The position numbers and the translations under genes were made by a program. From the NCBI GenBank assembly GCA_900770345.1, contig CAAGKF010000191.1:43337-107336 (forward strand): a stretch of 64,000 nucleotides of DNA, given 5' to 3'. Under the pieces are notes generated by a model. The model did no database searches. It saw nothing but the letters and a program-made list of their open reading frames with translations, and had not been told where the DNA came from. This DNA comes from Lachnospiraceae bacterium. GTDB taxonomy: Bacteria; Bacillota; Clostridia; Lachnospirales; Lachnospiraceae. Within the stretch, counting starts at the first letter, position 1. Every line of letters begins with the position of its first letter. Positions 41,887 through 50,212 of the stretch are shown piece by piece.

Positions 41887-43149
41887 ATGGCTTTACATGT
41901 AATGGATGAAGCGAATCGCTGTCTGGGCTGCAAGGTTCCTCAGTGCAGAAAGGGGTGTCCCATTGACACGCCGATTCCCGATGTGATCCGGCTGTTAAAG
42001 GAGAACAAGCTGGACGAGGCCGGAGAGCTTTTGTTCTTCAACAATCCGCTGACGACGGTCTGCAGCCTTGTGTGCAATCATGAAAAACAGTGTGAAGGAC
42101 ACTGCGTGCTGGGAAGGAAGGGTGCTCCGGTACATTTTTCCACCATTGAGAACTATATTTCCACTACCTACGCCACAAAGATGACAAAGGGTCCGGCTCC
42201 CTCCAACGGAATGCGGGTAGCTATCATCGGTTCCGGTCCGGCGGGAATTACCATCGCCATTATCCTGGCCCGGTACGGCTATCAGGTTACTATCTTTGAG
42301 GGGAAGGAGAAGATCGGCGGCGTTCTGCGCTACGGCATACCGGAATTCCGTCTTCCCAAGAGCGTACTGGATGATATCGAGTATCGTCATCTGGAGCTGA
42401 AGGGTATTAAGGTTCGCCCCAATGTTCATATCGGCGGCGCTATCGGCATTGATGATCTGTTCCGCGACGGCTATAAGGCAATATTCGTAGGCACGGGTGT
42501 GTGGAAGCCCAACGCTCTTCACATCAAGGGCGAGACTCTGGGTCATGTGCATTTTGGCATCAATTATCTGAACAATCCGGACAGCTACCGTCTGGGTGAG
42601 CGGGTGATCGTTATCGGCGCCGGCAACGCGGCCATGGATGTGGCAAGAACGGCGCTGCGCAAGGGCGTCCGCTATCTTACCTGCTTCTCTCTGAGCAAAA
42701 AGGTGGCGGCCAGCCAGTACGAGTTCAGCTACGCGCAGCTGGAGGGCGTAGAGTTTGAGTACAATAAGGCTCCGGTGGAAATTACGGACGATGGTGTGAT
42801 TTTTAAGGATATCATTGAGAATGAGGACGGCGCCTTTACAGATGTGCCGGATTCTGAAAAGCTTTATCCTGCCGACAGCGTGATTATTTCCATCAGTCAG
42901 GGCCCTCAGAACAGGATTGTGAACACTACAGAGGGACTGGCTGCCAATGCAAAGGGACTTCTGGTAGCGGATGAGACAGGACATACTACAAGAGAGGGAA
43001 TCTTTGCTTCCGGTGATGTGGTAAACGGCGCCAGAACGGTGGTTGAGGCGGTTGCCCACAGCAAGGTGGTGGCAGAATCCATGCATCGTTATATGCAGAG
43101 TCTGCGTGAAAAGGAAGAGAAGGCGCAGCAGGATGAGGAAAAGGCATAA
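41887..43149 (+). CDS. NAD(P)-dependent oxidoreductase related to glutamate synthase small subunit
   Basis: A 420-residue flavoprotein of the GltD/NADPH-ferredoxin oxidoreductase type. The N-terminus binds iron-sulfur clusters: CLGCKVPQCRKGC (13-25) and CSLVCNHEKQCEGHC. The FAD motif is IIGSGPAGITIA and the second dinucleotide motif VIGAGNAAMDVA; the closing block is GIFASGDVVNGARTVVEAV. No large GltB partner is adjacent, so it may pass electrons to another acceptor (NfnB-like or sudB-like). GGGAGG precedes the ATG. Confidence 0.87.
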   Translation: MALHVMDEANRCLGCKVPQCRKGCPIDTPIPDVIRLLKENKLDEAGELLFFNNPLTTVCSLVCNHEKQCEGHCVLGRKGAPVHFSTIENYISTTYATKMTKGPAPSNGMRVAIIGSGPAGITIAIILARYGYQVTIFEGKEKIGGVLRYGIPEFRLPKSVLDDIEYRHLELKGIKVRPNVHIGGAIGIDDLFRDGYKAIFVGTGVWKPNALHIKGETLGHVHFGINYLNNPDSYRLGERVIVIGAGNAAMDVARTALRKGVRYLTCFSLSKKVAASQYEFSYAQLEGVEFEYNKAPVEITDDGVIFKDIIENEDGAFTDVPDSEKLYPADSVIISISQGPQNRIVNTTEGLAANAKGLLVADETGHTTREGIFASGDVVNGARTVVEAVAHSKVVAESMHRYMQSLREKEEKAQQDEEKA

Positions 43150-43200
43150 CGAAGAGACAGAAGAAAGATATAATGAAGCAGGAAGACGGAGGACGAGCCA

Positions 43201-43479
43201 ATGACATTTACCTATCCCGCCGTGTTTACTCCCCACAGGGAGGACAAGGGCTATCACGTAAAATTTCCGGATCTGGAGTGCTGCGAGGCGGACGGACCGG
43301 ATCTGGAGGATGCGGTGGAGAACGCCAGAAATGCGGCGTACAACTGGCTGATGGTGGAGCTGGAGGAGGAGAGCTATGACATTCCCTCCCAGTCTCACGG
43401 GGAGGACATTTCTCTTCAGGAAGGGGAATTTGTCAAGTATATCAGAGTGACAGTAAAGCTGATGCCGGACAATGACTAG
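43201..43479 (+). CDS. HicB-family antitoxin-like protein without a HicA partner
   Basis: A 92-residue protein of the HicB/UPF0150 fold. It starts TYPAVFTPHREDKGYHVKFPDL with the typical GPDLEDAVENARNAAYNWL helix (about 36-54) and ends in a strand KYIRVTVKL. No small HicA-type dsRBD toxin frame is seen on either side, so it is an orphan or has another role. GGAGG lies about 9 bases before the ATG. It lies 52 bases behind the GltD-like gene and may share its transcript. Confidence 0.82.
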   Translation: MTFTYPAVFTPHREDKGYHVKFPDLECCEADGPDLEDAVENARNAAYNWLMVELEEESYDIPSQSHGEDISLQEGEFVKYIRVTVKLMPDND

Positions 43480-43498
43480 ACGTGTGAGGAAACAGGCG

Positions 43499-43532
43499 GG
43501 CGACGGTTTTGTGGAAACCGTACGCCCGATTT
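43499..43532 (+). terminator. Terminator-like hairpin after the HicB gene
   Basis: GGGCG-A-CGGTTT pairs with AAACCGT-A-CGCCC, an imperfect stem 20 bases after the stop codon. Only a short T-run follows (ATTT). Confidence 0.5.
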
Positions 43533-43611
43533 CCGGAGAAAAAAGAATGGCCTTCAGGGGAAAATATAAAAAAAATAAAGGAAGAAATGATAAAATAAGA
43601 GAAAATGTACA

Positions 43612-43640
43612 TTGACAGATTAAAAGATCTGATGTATATT
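43612..43640 (+). promoter_or_regulatory. Promoter of the liv operon with an inverted repeat in the spacer
   Basis: TTGACA (43612-43617), a 17-base spacer and TATATT (43635-43640). CAGAT and ATCTG form an inverted repeat that starts inside the -35 and fills the spacer, a likely operator. Confidence 0.7.
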
Positions 43641-43665
43641 TTGCAAATATAAGGGCGTTATTTCA

Positions 43666-43708
43666 AGGAGGAAATGCAGGCGCGCTGTCTGCGTCCTCCT
43701 ATTTTTTT
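43666..43708 (+). terminator. Attenuator-like hairpin in the liv leader
   Basis: AGGAGGA (43666-43672) pairs with TCCTCCT (43694-43700), with a nested GCAG/CTGC pair, and is followed by A and seven Ts. It lies about 20 bases after the predicted transcription start and before the LivJ gene, so it may act as a transcription attenuator. It also contains the ribosome-site-like AAGGAGG. Confidence 0.6.
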
Positions 43709-43753
43709 ACCTTCGGTTCAAACCGGAGAAATCATCATTAAGGGAGGAAAATT

Positions 43754-44992
43754 ATGAAAAAGAAGTATTTATGTGCAGTGATGGCTGCCCTGATGGCAGC
43801 AACAGCAGTATGCGGATGTTCAGGAGGGGCTTCTTCCAACGCCACTACTGCAGCAGCAACTGAGGCGGCGGCTGAAGCAGCCGGTTCCGAGGCGGAGTCA
43901 GCTGAGGCAGCGTCCGGTGATGTGACCGCAGCGGTGGATACCATCAAGATCGGTCTGGTAACTCCTCTTTCCGGTGACAATGCTACATACGGCACCAAGC
44001 AGGAAAAGGGCTATCAGCTGGCTATGGACGAGATCAACGCAGCAGGCGGTGTTTACGGCGCCCAGATCGTTCTGGAGTCCTACGATGACGGCGGTGACGC
44101 GGCAACAGCAGCTTCCGGTACACAGAAATTTGCGGACGATCCTGAGATCATGGCTCTGGGCGGCTCCTGCCTTACATCCTGTACGGCAGCTATGCTTCCG
44201 ATCTCCGGTGACGCAGGTCTTGCTCAGCTGGTTGTAAGCTCCAGCGCAAAGTCCCTGACAGGCATCAGCGATTATTTCTTCCGTATGGCAGTACAGGATG
44301 CGGCAGTAGGTCCTCAGATCGCAAACCAGTTCACCAGCATGGGTGACACCAAGGCAGTTGCTCTGTACCCCAACAATGACTACGGCACCGGCTTAAAGGA
44401 CAGCTTCTCCGAGCAGTTTACGGCAAACGGCGGTGAGGTTATGGAGACCATCGCGTACCAGGCAACAGATCAGGACTTCGCAGCGATCCTTACCACAGTT
44501 AAGAGCCTGAATCCTGACTGTATCGCTCTCTGCGGAACTACCACAGACGGCGCTCTGATCATCAAGCAGGCAAGACAGATGGGCATTGAGGCTCATATTA
44601 TGGGACAGCCCGGTATCTACAACCAGAACGTAATCGATATCGCCGGTGATGCGGCGGAAGGACTTCTGTGCTGCGGCGTATTCGTAGCAACCAATCCTGA
44701 TGAGAAGGTTCAGGAATTTGTTAAGAAGTACAACGATAAGTACAATGAGACCCCTGACGGCTTTGCAGCTCTTGCTTATGATCAGATGTATGTAATTGCT
44801 GACGCAGCAGGCCGTGCAATGGCAGAAAACGATGGTGAGCTGACCAGAGAGACAATGGCAGAAGCGTTAAGAGCTACCAATTATGAAGGTGTGACCGGTA
44901 CGGTTAACTTCGATGAAAACGGTGACTGGGTAAGGGATTATCTGACACTTCAGGTAAAAGACGGCGTATATGATTTATATCAGGCAGAATAA
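43754..44992 (+). CDS. livJ: Branched-chain amino acid ABC transporter substrate-binding lipoprotein
   Basis: The extracellular solute-binding protein of a Liv-type importer, 412 residues. Residues 1-23 are a lipoprotein signal with the lipobox-like AVCGC. An Ala/Glu/Ser-rich linker of about 35 residues follows. The binding domain begins KIGLVTPLSGDNATYGTKQ and contains the periplasmic-binding type I fold (ALGGSCLTSCT, AVALYPNNDYG). The linker matches tethering to the outer membrane face. GGAGG precedes the ATG. It is the first gene of livJHMGF; a terminator separates it from livH. Confidence 0.92.
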   Translation: MKKKYLCAVMAALMAATAVCGCSGGASSNATTAAATEAAAEAAGSEAESAEAASGDVTAAVDTIKIGLVTPLSGDNATYGTKQEKGYQLAMDEINAAGGVYGAQIVLESYDDGGDAATAASGTQKFADDPEIMALGGSCLTSCTAAMLPISGDAGLAQLVVSSSAKSLTGISDYFFRMAVQDAAVGPQIANQFTSMGDTKAVALYPNNDYGTGLKDSFSEQFTANGGEVMETIAYQATDQDFAAILTTVKSLNPDCIALCGTTTDGALIIKQARQMGIEAHIMGQPGIYNQNVIDIAGDAAEGLLCCGVFVATNPDEKVQEFVKKYNDKYNETPDGFAALAYDQMYVIADAAGRAMAENDGELTRETMAEALRATNYEGVTGTVNFDENGDWVRDYLTLQVKDGVYDLYQAE

Positions 44993-45013
44993 GCAGTAAG
45001 CAGAGGAAAGTAT

Positions 45014-45044
45014 GGCCGACCAGCATTTGCGCGTCGGCCTTTTT
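45014..45044 (+). terminator. Intra-operon terminator between livJ and livH
   Basis: GGCCGAC (45014-45020) pairs with GTCGGCC (45033-45039), then TTTTT. Partial termination here would give more binding protein than permease, a common arrangement in ABC operons. Confidence 0.8.
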
Positions 45045-45100
45045 CCCGTACTGGGCAGGCTTCCGGGATGGGAAAGCAAGAATAAACAGGTGGTGAAAAC

Positions 45101-45997
45101 ATGGTTGTATTTTTACAGCAGATTATCAATGGTCTGGCCCAGGGCGGCATTTATTCGCTGATTGCCATCGGCTGGACAACCGTATTCGGCATTGTGGGAG
45201 TCATCAACTGGACCCACGGGGAAGTCTATATGCTTGGCGCCTATACGGGATATTTTATTACGACTTATCTGGGCCTTCCTATGATTCCGGCCCTCCTGAT
45301 CTCCATGGCTGTGGGTGCGCTGGTAGCCATGCTGGTGGATCAGTTCGGTTATATGCCCCTGAGAAAGAAGGGGGTCTTGGCAGCTACGGGATTTATTACG
45401 GCGCTGGGAATTTCCACGATTTTAAGATATACGGCCAGCGCGGGATTTACTGTAAATCCCCGGGCTTATCCGCAGCTGGTGGATCAGAAACTGATCACTT
45501 TAGTGACCATAGGCGGCACGCCTCTTACGATCAGCTCTCTTCACCTGTACATTCTGTTCGGTACAGTGATTATCATGGTCTGCCTGGAGCTGTTTATGAA
45601 GAAAACCCTTACGGGCAAGGCCATGCTGGCGGCTTCCCAGGATATGCAGACTCTGGGACTGATGGGCGTTAATGCGGAGAAACTGATCAAAGTTACCTTT
45701 GCAATCAGCGGAGCTTTAGGCGCGGCGGCCGGATTTTTCATCGGAACGATTTACGCCATCAATCCCATGATGGGCGCTCTGGCAGGCTTAAAGGGCTGGT
45801 CCTGTGCCATTTTGGGAGGCATCGGAAGCATTACCGGTTCTCTGGTGGGCGGCATCATTCTGGGAATCGTTGAAAATCTGACAGCCGGATTTATTTCCAC
45901 CGGCTATAAGGATGCCATCGGATTTGCGGTAATGATCCTGGTACTTTTGATCAAACCTTCCGGACTTATGGGCTATAAGTTCGAGGAGAAGGTATAA
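45101..45997 (+). CDS. livH: Branched-chain amino acid ABC transporter permease LivH
   Basis: Membrane subunit of the importer, 298 residues, with about eight hydrophobic segments. It begins FLQQIINGLAQGGIYSLIA. The EAA-like cytoplasmic segment lies around residues 190-260 (GALAGLKGWSCAILGGIGS), followed by GSLVGGIILGIVENL. AGGTGG precedes the ATG. It lies 11 bases upstream of livM. Confidence 0.93.
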   Translation: MVVFLQQIINGLAQGGIYSLIAIGWTTVFGIVGVINWTHGEVYMLGAYTGYFITTYLGLPMIPALLISMAVGALVAMLVDQFGYMPLRKKGVLAATGFITALGISTILRYTASAGFTVNPRAYPQLVDQKLITLVTIGGTPLTISSLHLYILFGTVIIMVCLELFMKKTLTGKAMLAASQDMQTLGLMGVNAEKLIKVTFAISGALGAAAGFFIGTIYAINPMMGALAGLKGWSCAILGGIGSITGSLVGGIILGIVENLTAGFISTGYKDAIGFAVMILVLLIKPSGLMGYKFEEKV

Positions 45998-46008
45998 GGA
46001 GGCAGAAA

Positions 46009-47028
46009 ATGAAGAAAAAATCAAATTCCTGGTTTTTCGGGACCAGCGGCTTAACCACATTTCTGATGTCGGCAGTCCTGATCCTTGTCATCTGCTTTAT
46101 TGACCGCTTCCATGGCGGAAAGGCCTGGATCCCCACTTACTTTCAGCATGTTGCGGTAAACTGCCTGATCTCTGCTGCCTTGGCTCTGGGACTGAATTTT
46201 GTGTCCGGCTATCTGGGACAGACCTCTCTGGGCCACGCCGCTTTTTTCGGCATCGGCGCCTACACCACGGCGGTGCTGCTGAAATATACGGGACTGAATT
46301 TCTGGATCACGATCCCTCTGGGGATCCTTCTGGCGGCAGCCGCTTCCGTGCCTCTGGCCATGGCTTCTCTTCGTGTAAAGGGACAGTTTCTGATCGTTAT
46401 TACCTACGCTTTCTGTGAGATTCTCCGTTATATAGCCATCAATACACAGACGCTGGGCGGCACCGGAGGCCTTCCGGGTCTGAAGTCTCCGGAAATTTTC
46501 GGAATCAAGCTGACCAAGATTGCCGCTACCAATAAGGGCGGCTATCTGCTGCTTCTGTTCCTGATTGTGTCGGCTGTGGCTTACTTTTCCTGGAGAGTGG
46601 AGCACTCCCGCACCGGATATGCTTTTTCCGCTATCCGTGAGGATGAGATCGCCGCTGTTGCCATGGGCATCAATACCAAGTACTACAAGGTGCTGGCGAT
46701 GATGATCTCCGCGGTTATCTGCAGCATTGCCGGAAGCATCCAGGCGGTATTTGCCAGCATGGTAAGTCCGGAGCTTTTGAACGCAACAAAGTCCATTTCC
46801 ATTCTGACCATGGTGGTTATCGGCGGAAGAAGGAGCATAAAGGGTATGATCCTGGGCGGTGCACTGCTTACGATTCTGCCGGAGCTGTTCCATTCCGTGA
46901 AGGATGTGGTGGGCTTAAGCTTCGACCCATGGATGATCCTCTACGGTATCCTTCTTGTGGTCATGATGCGCTTCCGTCCGCAGGGTATCTGGGGCAAATC
47001 GGAAAAAGAAGACGAGACAGAGGAATAG
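46009..47028 (+). CDS. livM: Branched-chain amino acid ABC transporter permease LivM
   Basis: The second membrane subunit, 339 residues. Family blocks are LGLNFVSGYLGQTSLGHAAF (about 61-80) and the EAA loop with AIREDEIAAVAMGINTKYYK (about 210-229). Its C-terminus is charged (KSEKEDETEE), typical of the cytoplasmic end. AAGGAGG precedes the ATG. Confidence 0.93.
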   Translation: MKKKSNSWFFGTSGLTTFLMSAVLILVICFIDRFHGGKAWIPTYFQHVAVNCLISAALALGLNFVSGYLGQTSLGHAAFFGIGAYTTAVLLKYTGLNFWITIPLGILLAAAASVPLAMASLRVKGQFLIVITYAFCEILRYIAINTQTLGGTGGLPGLKSPEIFGIKLTKIAATNKGGYLLLLFLIVSAVAYFSWRVEHSRTGYAFSAIREDEIAAVAMGINTKYYKVLAMMISAVICSIAGSIQAVFASMVSPELLNATKSISILTMVVIGGRRSIKGMILGGALLTILPELFHSVKDVVGLSFDPWMILYGILLVVMMRFRPQGIWGKSEKEDETEE

Positions 47029-47038
47029 GGGGAGAAAG

Positions 47039-47815
47039 ATGCTGCTGGAAACAAAAAATGTGACAAAAACCTTCGGCGGCCTCCGGGCCAACAGTGAGAT
47101 CGATTTCCGCATCGATGAGGGAGAGATCGTGGCGATCATCGGACCCAACGGTTCCGGCAAGACCACATTCTACAACGTGATCACCGGCATTTCCCCTGCT
47201 ACGGAGGGAACCATTCTTTTTAAGGGACAGAACATTACCCATATGCGTCCGGAGAAGATCACCGCCATGGGAATGGCCCGTACATTCCAGAATATTCGTC
47301 TGTTCGGAAATATGACGGTTGCGGAAAATATTATTATTGCACGCCACTGCCGCAGAAGCACCGGCCTCTTTGATGCTCTGATCCACAGCGGAAAACAGAA
47401 GAAAGAGGAGCTGGAAAACGAGGAGTATATAAAAAAATGTCTGGAGTATGTGGGCATTTACGATAAAAAGGACTGGAAGGCAAAGAATCTTCCCTACGGC
47501 ATGCAGCGCCGTCTGGAGATCGCCAGAGTACTGGCGACAGAACCCAGCCTGATACTGCTGGATGAGCCCGCGGCGGGAATGAATCCCCATGAGAAGGACG
47601 AGCTGATGGCTATCATCCGCCGTTTGAAGGCGGAGAAATATTCCATTATCCTGATCGAGCATGCCATGCGCATGGTTATGAATATTGCGGACCGAGTGGT
47701 GGTATTTGACCACGGTCAGAAGATTGCCGAGGGACTTCCGGAGGAAGTGAAGAATGATCCGGTGGTAATCGAGTCCTATCTGGGAAAGGGGGCATCCGCC
47801 AATGGCAATGCTTGA
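47039..47815 (+). CDS. livG: Branched-chain amino acid ABC transporter ATPase LivG
   Basis: One of two nucleotide-binding subunits, 258 residues. Walker A is GPNGSGKTT (36-44), the signature region is LPYGMQRRLEIAR (about 154-166), and Walker B is LILLDEPAAGMN. LivG signature sequences are usually the degenerate YGxQRRLE type, as here. Its end overlaps livF by 14 bases, so the two are coupled. Confidence 0.94.
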   Translation: MLLETKNVTKTFGGLRANSEIDFRIDEGEIVAIIGPNGSGKTTFYNVITGISPATEGTILFKGQNITHMRPEKITAMGMARTFQNIRLFGNMTVAENIIIARHCRRSTGLFDALIHSGKQKKEELENEEYIKKCLEYVGIYDKKDWKAKNLPYGMQRRLEIARVLATEPSLILLDEPAAGMNPHEKDELMAIIRRLKAEKYSIILIEHAMRMVMNIADRVVVFDHGQKIAEGLPEEVKNDPVVIESYLGKGASANGNA

Positions 47816-48509
47816 GGTCAGAGATTTAAATGTATATTACGGCAAGATCCATGCCATCAAGGATTTAAGCGTCCAGGTAGAGGAAGGAGAGATCGTCTCC
47901 CTGATCGGCGCCAACGGAGCCGGGAAGACTACGCTTCTGACGGCGATCATGAACCAGATCCCCAGTAAGGGAAAGGTGATCTTTGAAGGGCGTGAGATAC
48001 AGAATACAGGAACCATGGATATCGTAAACAGCGGTATGACCATGGTACCGGAGGGACGCCGCGTGTTTGCCCGCACCTCCGTAAAGGACAACCTGCTTCT
48101 GGGATCCTACGGAAGAAAGGACAGAGAAGGGGTAAAAAAGGATCTGGAGCGCGTCTATGAGATGTTCCCCAGGCTTCTGGAAAGAAGGAATCAGATGGCC
48201 GGCACTCTTTCCGGCGGAGAGCAGCAGATGCTTGCCATGGGTCGGGCGCTGATGTCAAGACCGAGGCTGCTTTTGCTGGATGAGCCTTCCATGGGCCTTT
48301 CTCCTCTCCTGGTAGATCAGGTATTTGAGACGATCACAGAGATCAACAAAGCGGGAACCACCATCATGCTGGTGGAGCAGAATGCCAATCAGGCGCTCCG
48401 CATTGCCGGCAGAGGCTATGTAATCGAAACCGGAGAGATCGTGCTGGCAGATGAGGCTGAGAACCTGATCGTAAACAGAAAGGTAAAGGAAGCCTATCTG
48501 GGCGGCTGA
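47802..48509 (+). CDS. livF: Branched-chain amino acid ABC transporter ATPase LivF
   Basis: The second nucleotide-binding subunit, 235 residues. Walker A is GANGAGKTT, the signature LSGGEQQMLAMGR and Walker B LLLLDEPSMGLSP. GGGGGC upstream with ATG at 47802 or 47808 gives the start; the first is used. It ends the liv operon. The tail overlaps, on the opposite strand, a LysR remnant by 16 bases. Confidence 0.94.
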   Translation: MAMLEVRDLNVYYGKIHAIKDLSVQVEEGEIVSLIGANGAGKTTLLTAIMNQIPSKGKVIFEGREIQNTGTMDIVNSGMTMVPEGRRVFARTSVKDNLLLGSYGRKDREGVKKDLERVYEMFPRLLERRNQMAGTLSGGEQQMLAMGRALMSRPRLLLLDEPSMGLSPLLVDQVFETITEINKAGTTIMLVEQNANQALRIAGRGYVIETGEIVLADEAENLIVNRKVKEAYLGG

Positions 48510-48901
48510 TCCGGCTGCCGGAAAAAGGCTGTCAGGGCAGTAATGCCTGCGCAGGTCCGTCCGGATTTCTTCCGGGCCATGACTACCGACAGCTTTACCG
48601 GCGGATCTAAGGAGACCGCAGCTACGGCTGCGTGATGGAATACTTCAAAATTTTTCTTGGCAAGAAGGCCGATGCCTTCGTATACGGAAACGGAACTGAT
48701 GATAGATTCAACTCTTCCGGTTCGCAGAACGTGTGCGGAGACACCGGCCTTTTTGAATTCCCGGATACAGCACTGATATACGGAGGTGTAGGGGTTCATG
48801 AGAATGAATTTTTCATCCTTCAGCTCCGTCAGGCTGACGGACGTACGGCAGGCCAGCCAGGCTGATTTTGTGAAGCTTTTGTGAAATCGCCTTTCGTACA
48901 T
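48494..48901 (-). pseudogene. Remnant of a LysR-family regulator (sensor domain only)
   Basis: On the minus strand a 135-residue frame matches the late part of a LysR substrate-binding domain: LTELKDEKFILMNPYTSVYQ, then VESIISSVSVYEGIGLLAKK. The N-terminal helix-turn-helix and the first half of the sensor are missing, and the DNA upstream belongs to the divergent NEW3 gene's promoter. It is read as a decayed regulator, possibly of the liv operon. The 15-base overlap with livF supports loss of function. Confidence 0.65.
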
Positions 48902-48930
48902 GCTGCGTTTAAGATTCGTTCATGTTCAGG

Positions 48931-48939
48931 TGCTATAAT
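48931..48939 (+). promoter_or_regulatory. Extended -10 promoter of the NEW3-ABC operon
   Basis: TGCTATAAT (48931-48939) is an extended -10, 31 bases before the start codon. No good -35 is present. Confidence 0.45.
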
Positions 48940-48969
48940 CTGCTGAGATTCGGAAAGGAGATACTGAAC

Positions 48970-50208
48970 ATGAAAAAAAGTTTGATTGCAGAAGATAAAA
49001 AGTATTTCAAGAACGTACATTCTGAAAGCATGAAGCGCGGAGCCAGATTTCTGGCCGCCTTCTGCATGGCTTCCGCCCTGTGGGCCGGAAGTGCAGTGAC
49101 GGCATGGGCTGCGGGAGGTCTGGAGCTGAATTCCGATTATCCGGGGATTTCCGTAAAGCCCGGAGACAATCTCAGCATTCCCATTACTGTCAGCAATGAG
49201 AGCGGAGCAGGAATGGATGCGGATGTATCTCTGGCCTCTCTTCCGGAGGGCTGGGAAGGCTATATCCAGGGCGGCAGCTATCAGGTGAACAGAGTTCATG
49301 TGCAGAATGGAGGAAACGGCACTTCTCTGACTCTTCATGTGAAGGTGCCGGAGGAACTGGAGGAAGGTGATTACAGGGCTGTGGTTCATACTTCTGCCGG
49401 GGAAGGCGCTCAGGATGATCTGGAGCTGGTATTCTCCGTGACAGAGCAGAATGCGGGCAAAGGAAGCTTTTCTTCCGAATATCCGGAGCAGGAAGGTGCA
49501 TCGGGAACCAATTTCAGCTTCAGCACCACTCTGATCAACAACGGTCTGAAGGAACAGTCCTACAGTCTGTCTTCCAATGCGCCTGCCGGCTGGACCGTAA
49601 GCTTTTCGCCTTCCAGCGACAGTTCCAAGAAGGTAGCGGGAATTGATGTGGACTCCAGCAGCAGTCAGGGTATTAATGTATCTGTAGTGCCGCCGGAAAA
49701 TGCAGAGGCCGGCGAGTACAGTATCTCCTGCAGCGCTGTTTCCGCGGAAGAAACACTGACTACTGATCTGAAGGTGAAGATCACAGGCACGTATAAGCTG
49801 GAGCTGAGCACTTCTGACGGACGTCTGAGCTTTGATGCCCATGCGGGGCAAAAATCAGAGGTTACTCTGCAGGTTACCAATTCCGGCAATGTGGACCTTG
49901 AAAATGTAACCATAAATTCCAGCGCTCCTTCCGGTTGGGTAGTGACCTACAATACGGATGACAATGTGATCGGCACCATTCCTGCAGGAACCACCAAAGA
50001 AGTGGTAGCTTCCGTAAAGCCTGGTTCTGATGCTATCACCGGAGATTATGTGACCAGCTTCACTGTTTCCAATGAGGATACCTCTGCCAAGGCAGATTTT
50101 CGCGTGTCGGTAAAGACCACAACGCTCTGGGGTGTGGTGGCCATTCTGGTGATCCTCTGCACCGCAGGTGTGCTGCGGTACGTATTCCGCAAGTATGGAA
50201 GGAGATAA
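48970..50208 (+). CDS. Secreted membrane-anchored protein with NEW3 (CARDB-like) domains
   Basis: A 412-residue surface protein. A signal peptide (about 20-45, ending AWA) leads into three immunoglobulin-like repeats of the NEW3/CARDB type. They are recognised by recurring SNESGAGMDADVSLASLPEG, NNGLKEQSYSLSSNAPAGW and NSGNVDLENVTINSSAPSGW blocks. A single C-terminal helix (about 389-408) anchors it, with a basic end KYGRR. GGAGAT precedes the ATG at 48970; the earlier ATG at 48922 has no site. Its stop is 5 bases before the ABC ATPase start, so it probably works with that transporter. Confidence 0.82.
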   Translation: MKKSLIAEDKKYFKNVHSESMKRGARFLAAFCMASALWAGSAVTAWAAGGLELNSDYPGISVKPGDNLSIPITVSNESGAGMDADVSLASLPEGWEGYIQGGSYQVNRVHVQNGGNGTSLTLHVKVPEELEEGDYRAVVHTSAGEGAQDDLELVFSVTEQNAGKGSFSSEYPEQEGASGTNFSFSTTLINNGLKEQSYSLSSNAPAGWTVSFSPSSDSSKKVAGIDVDSSSSQGINVSVVPPENAEAGEYSISCSAVSAEETLTTDLKVKITGTYKLELSTSDGRLSFDAHAGQKSEVTLQVTNSGNVDLENVTINSSAPSGWVVTYNTDDNVIGTIPAGTTKEVVASVKPGSDAITGDYVTSFTVSNEDTSAKADFRVSVKTTTLWGVVAILVILCTAGVLRYVFRKYGRR

Positions 50209-50212
50209 TCCT

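Noticed and set aside
41995..43398. A 467-codon minus-strand frame
   Set aside because: It is the mirror of the GltD-like and HicB genes; the translation is Leu/His-rich with no motif.
43484..43750. HicA toxin next to HicB
   Set aside because: No small frame with a dsRBD-like HicA pattern was found on either strand; the stretch holds a hairpin and the liv promoter.
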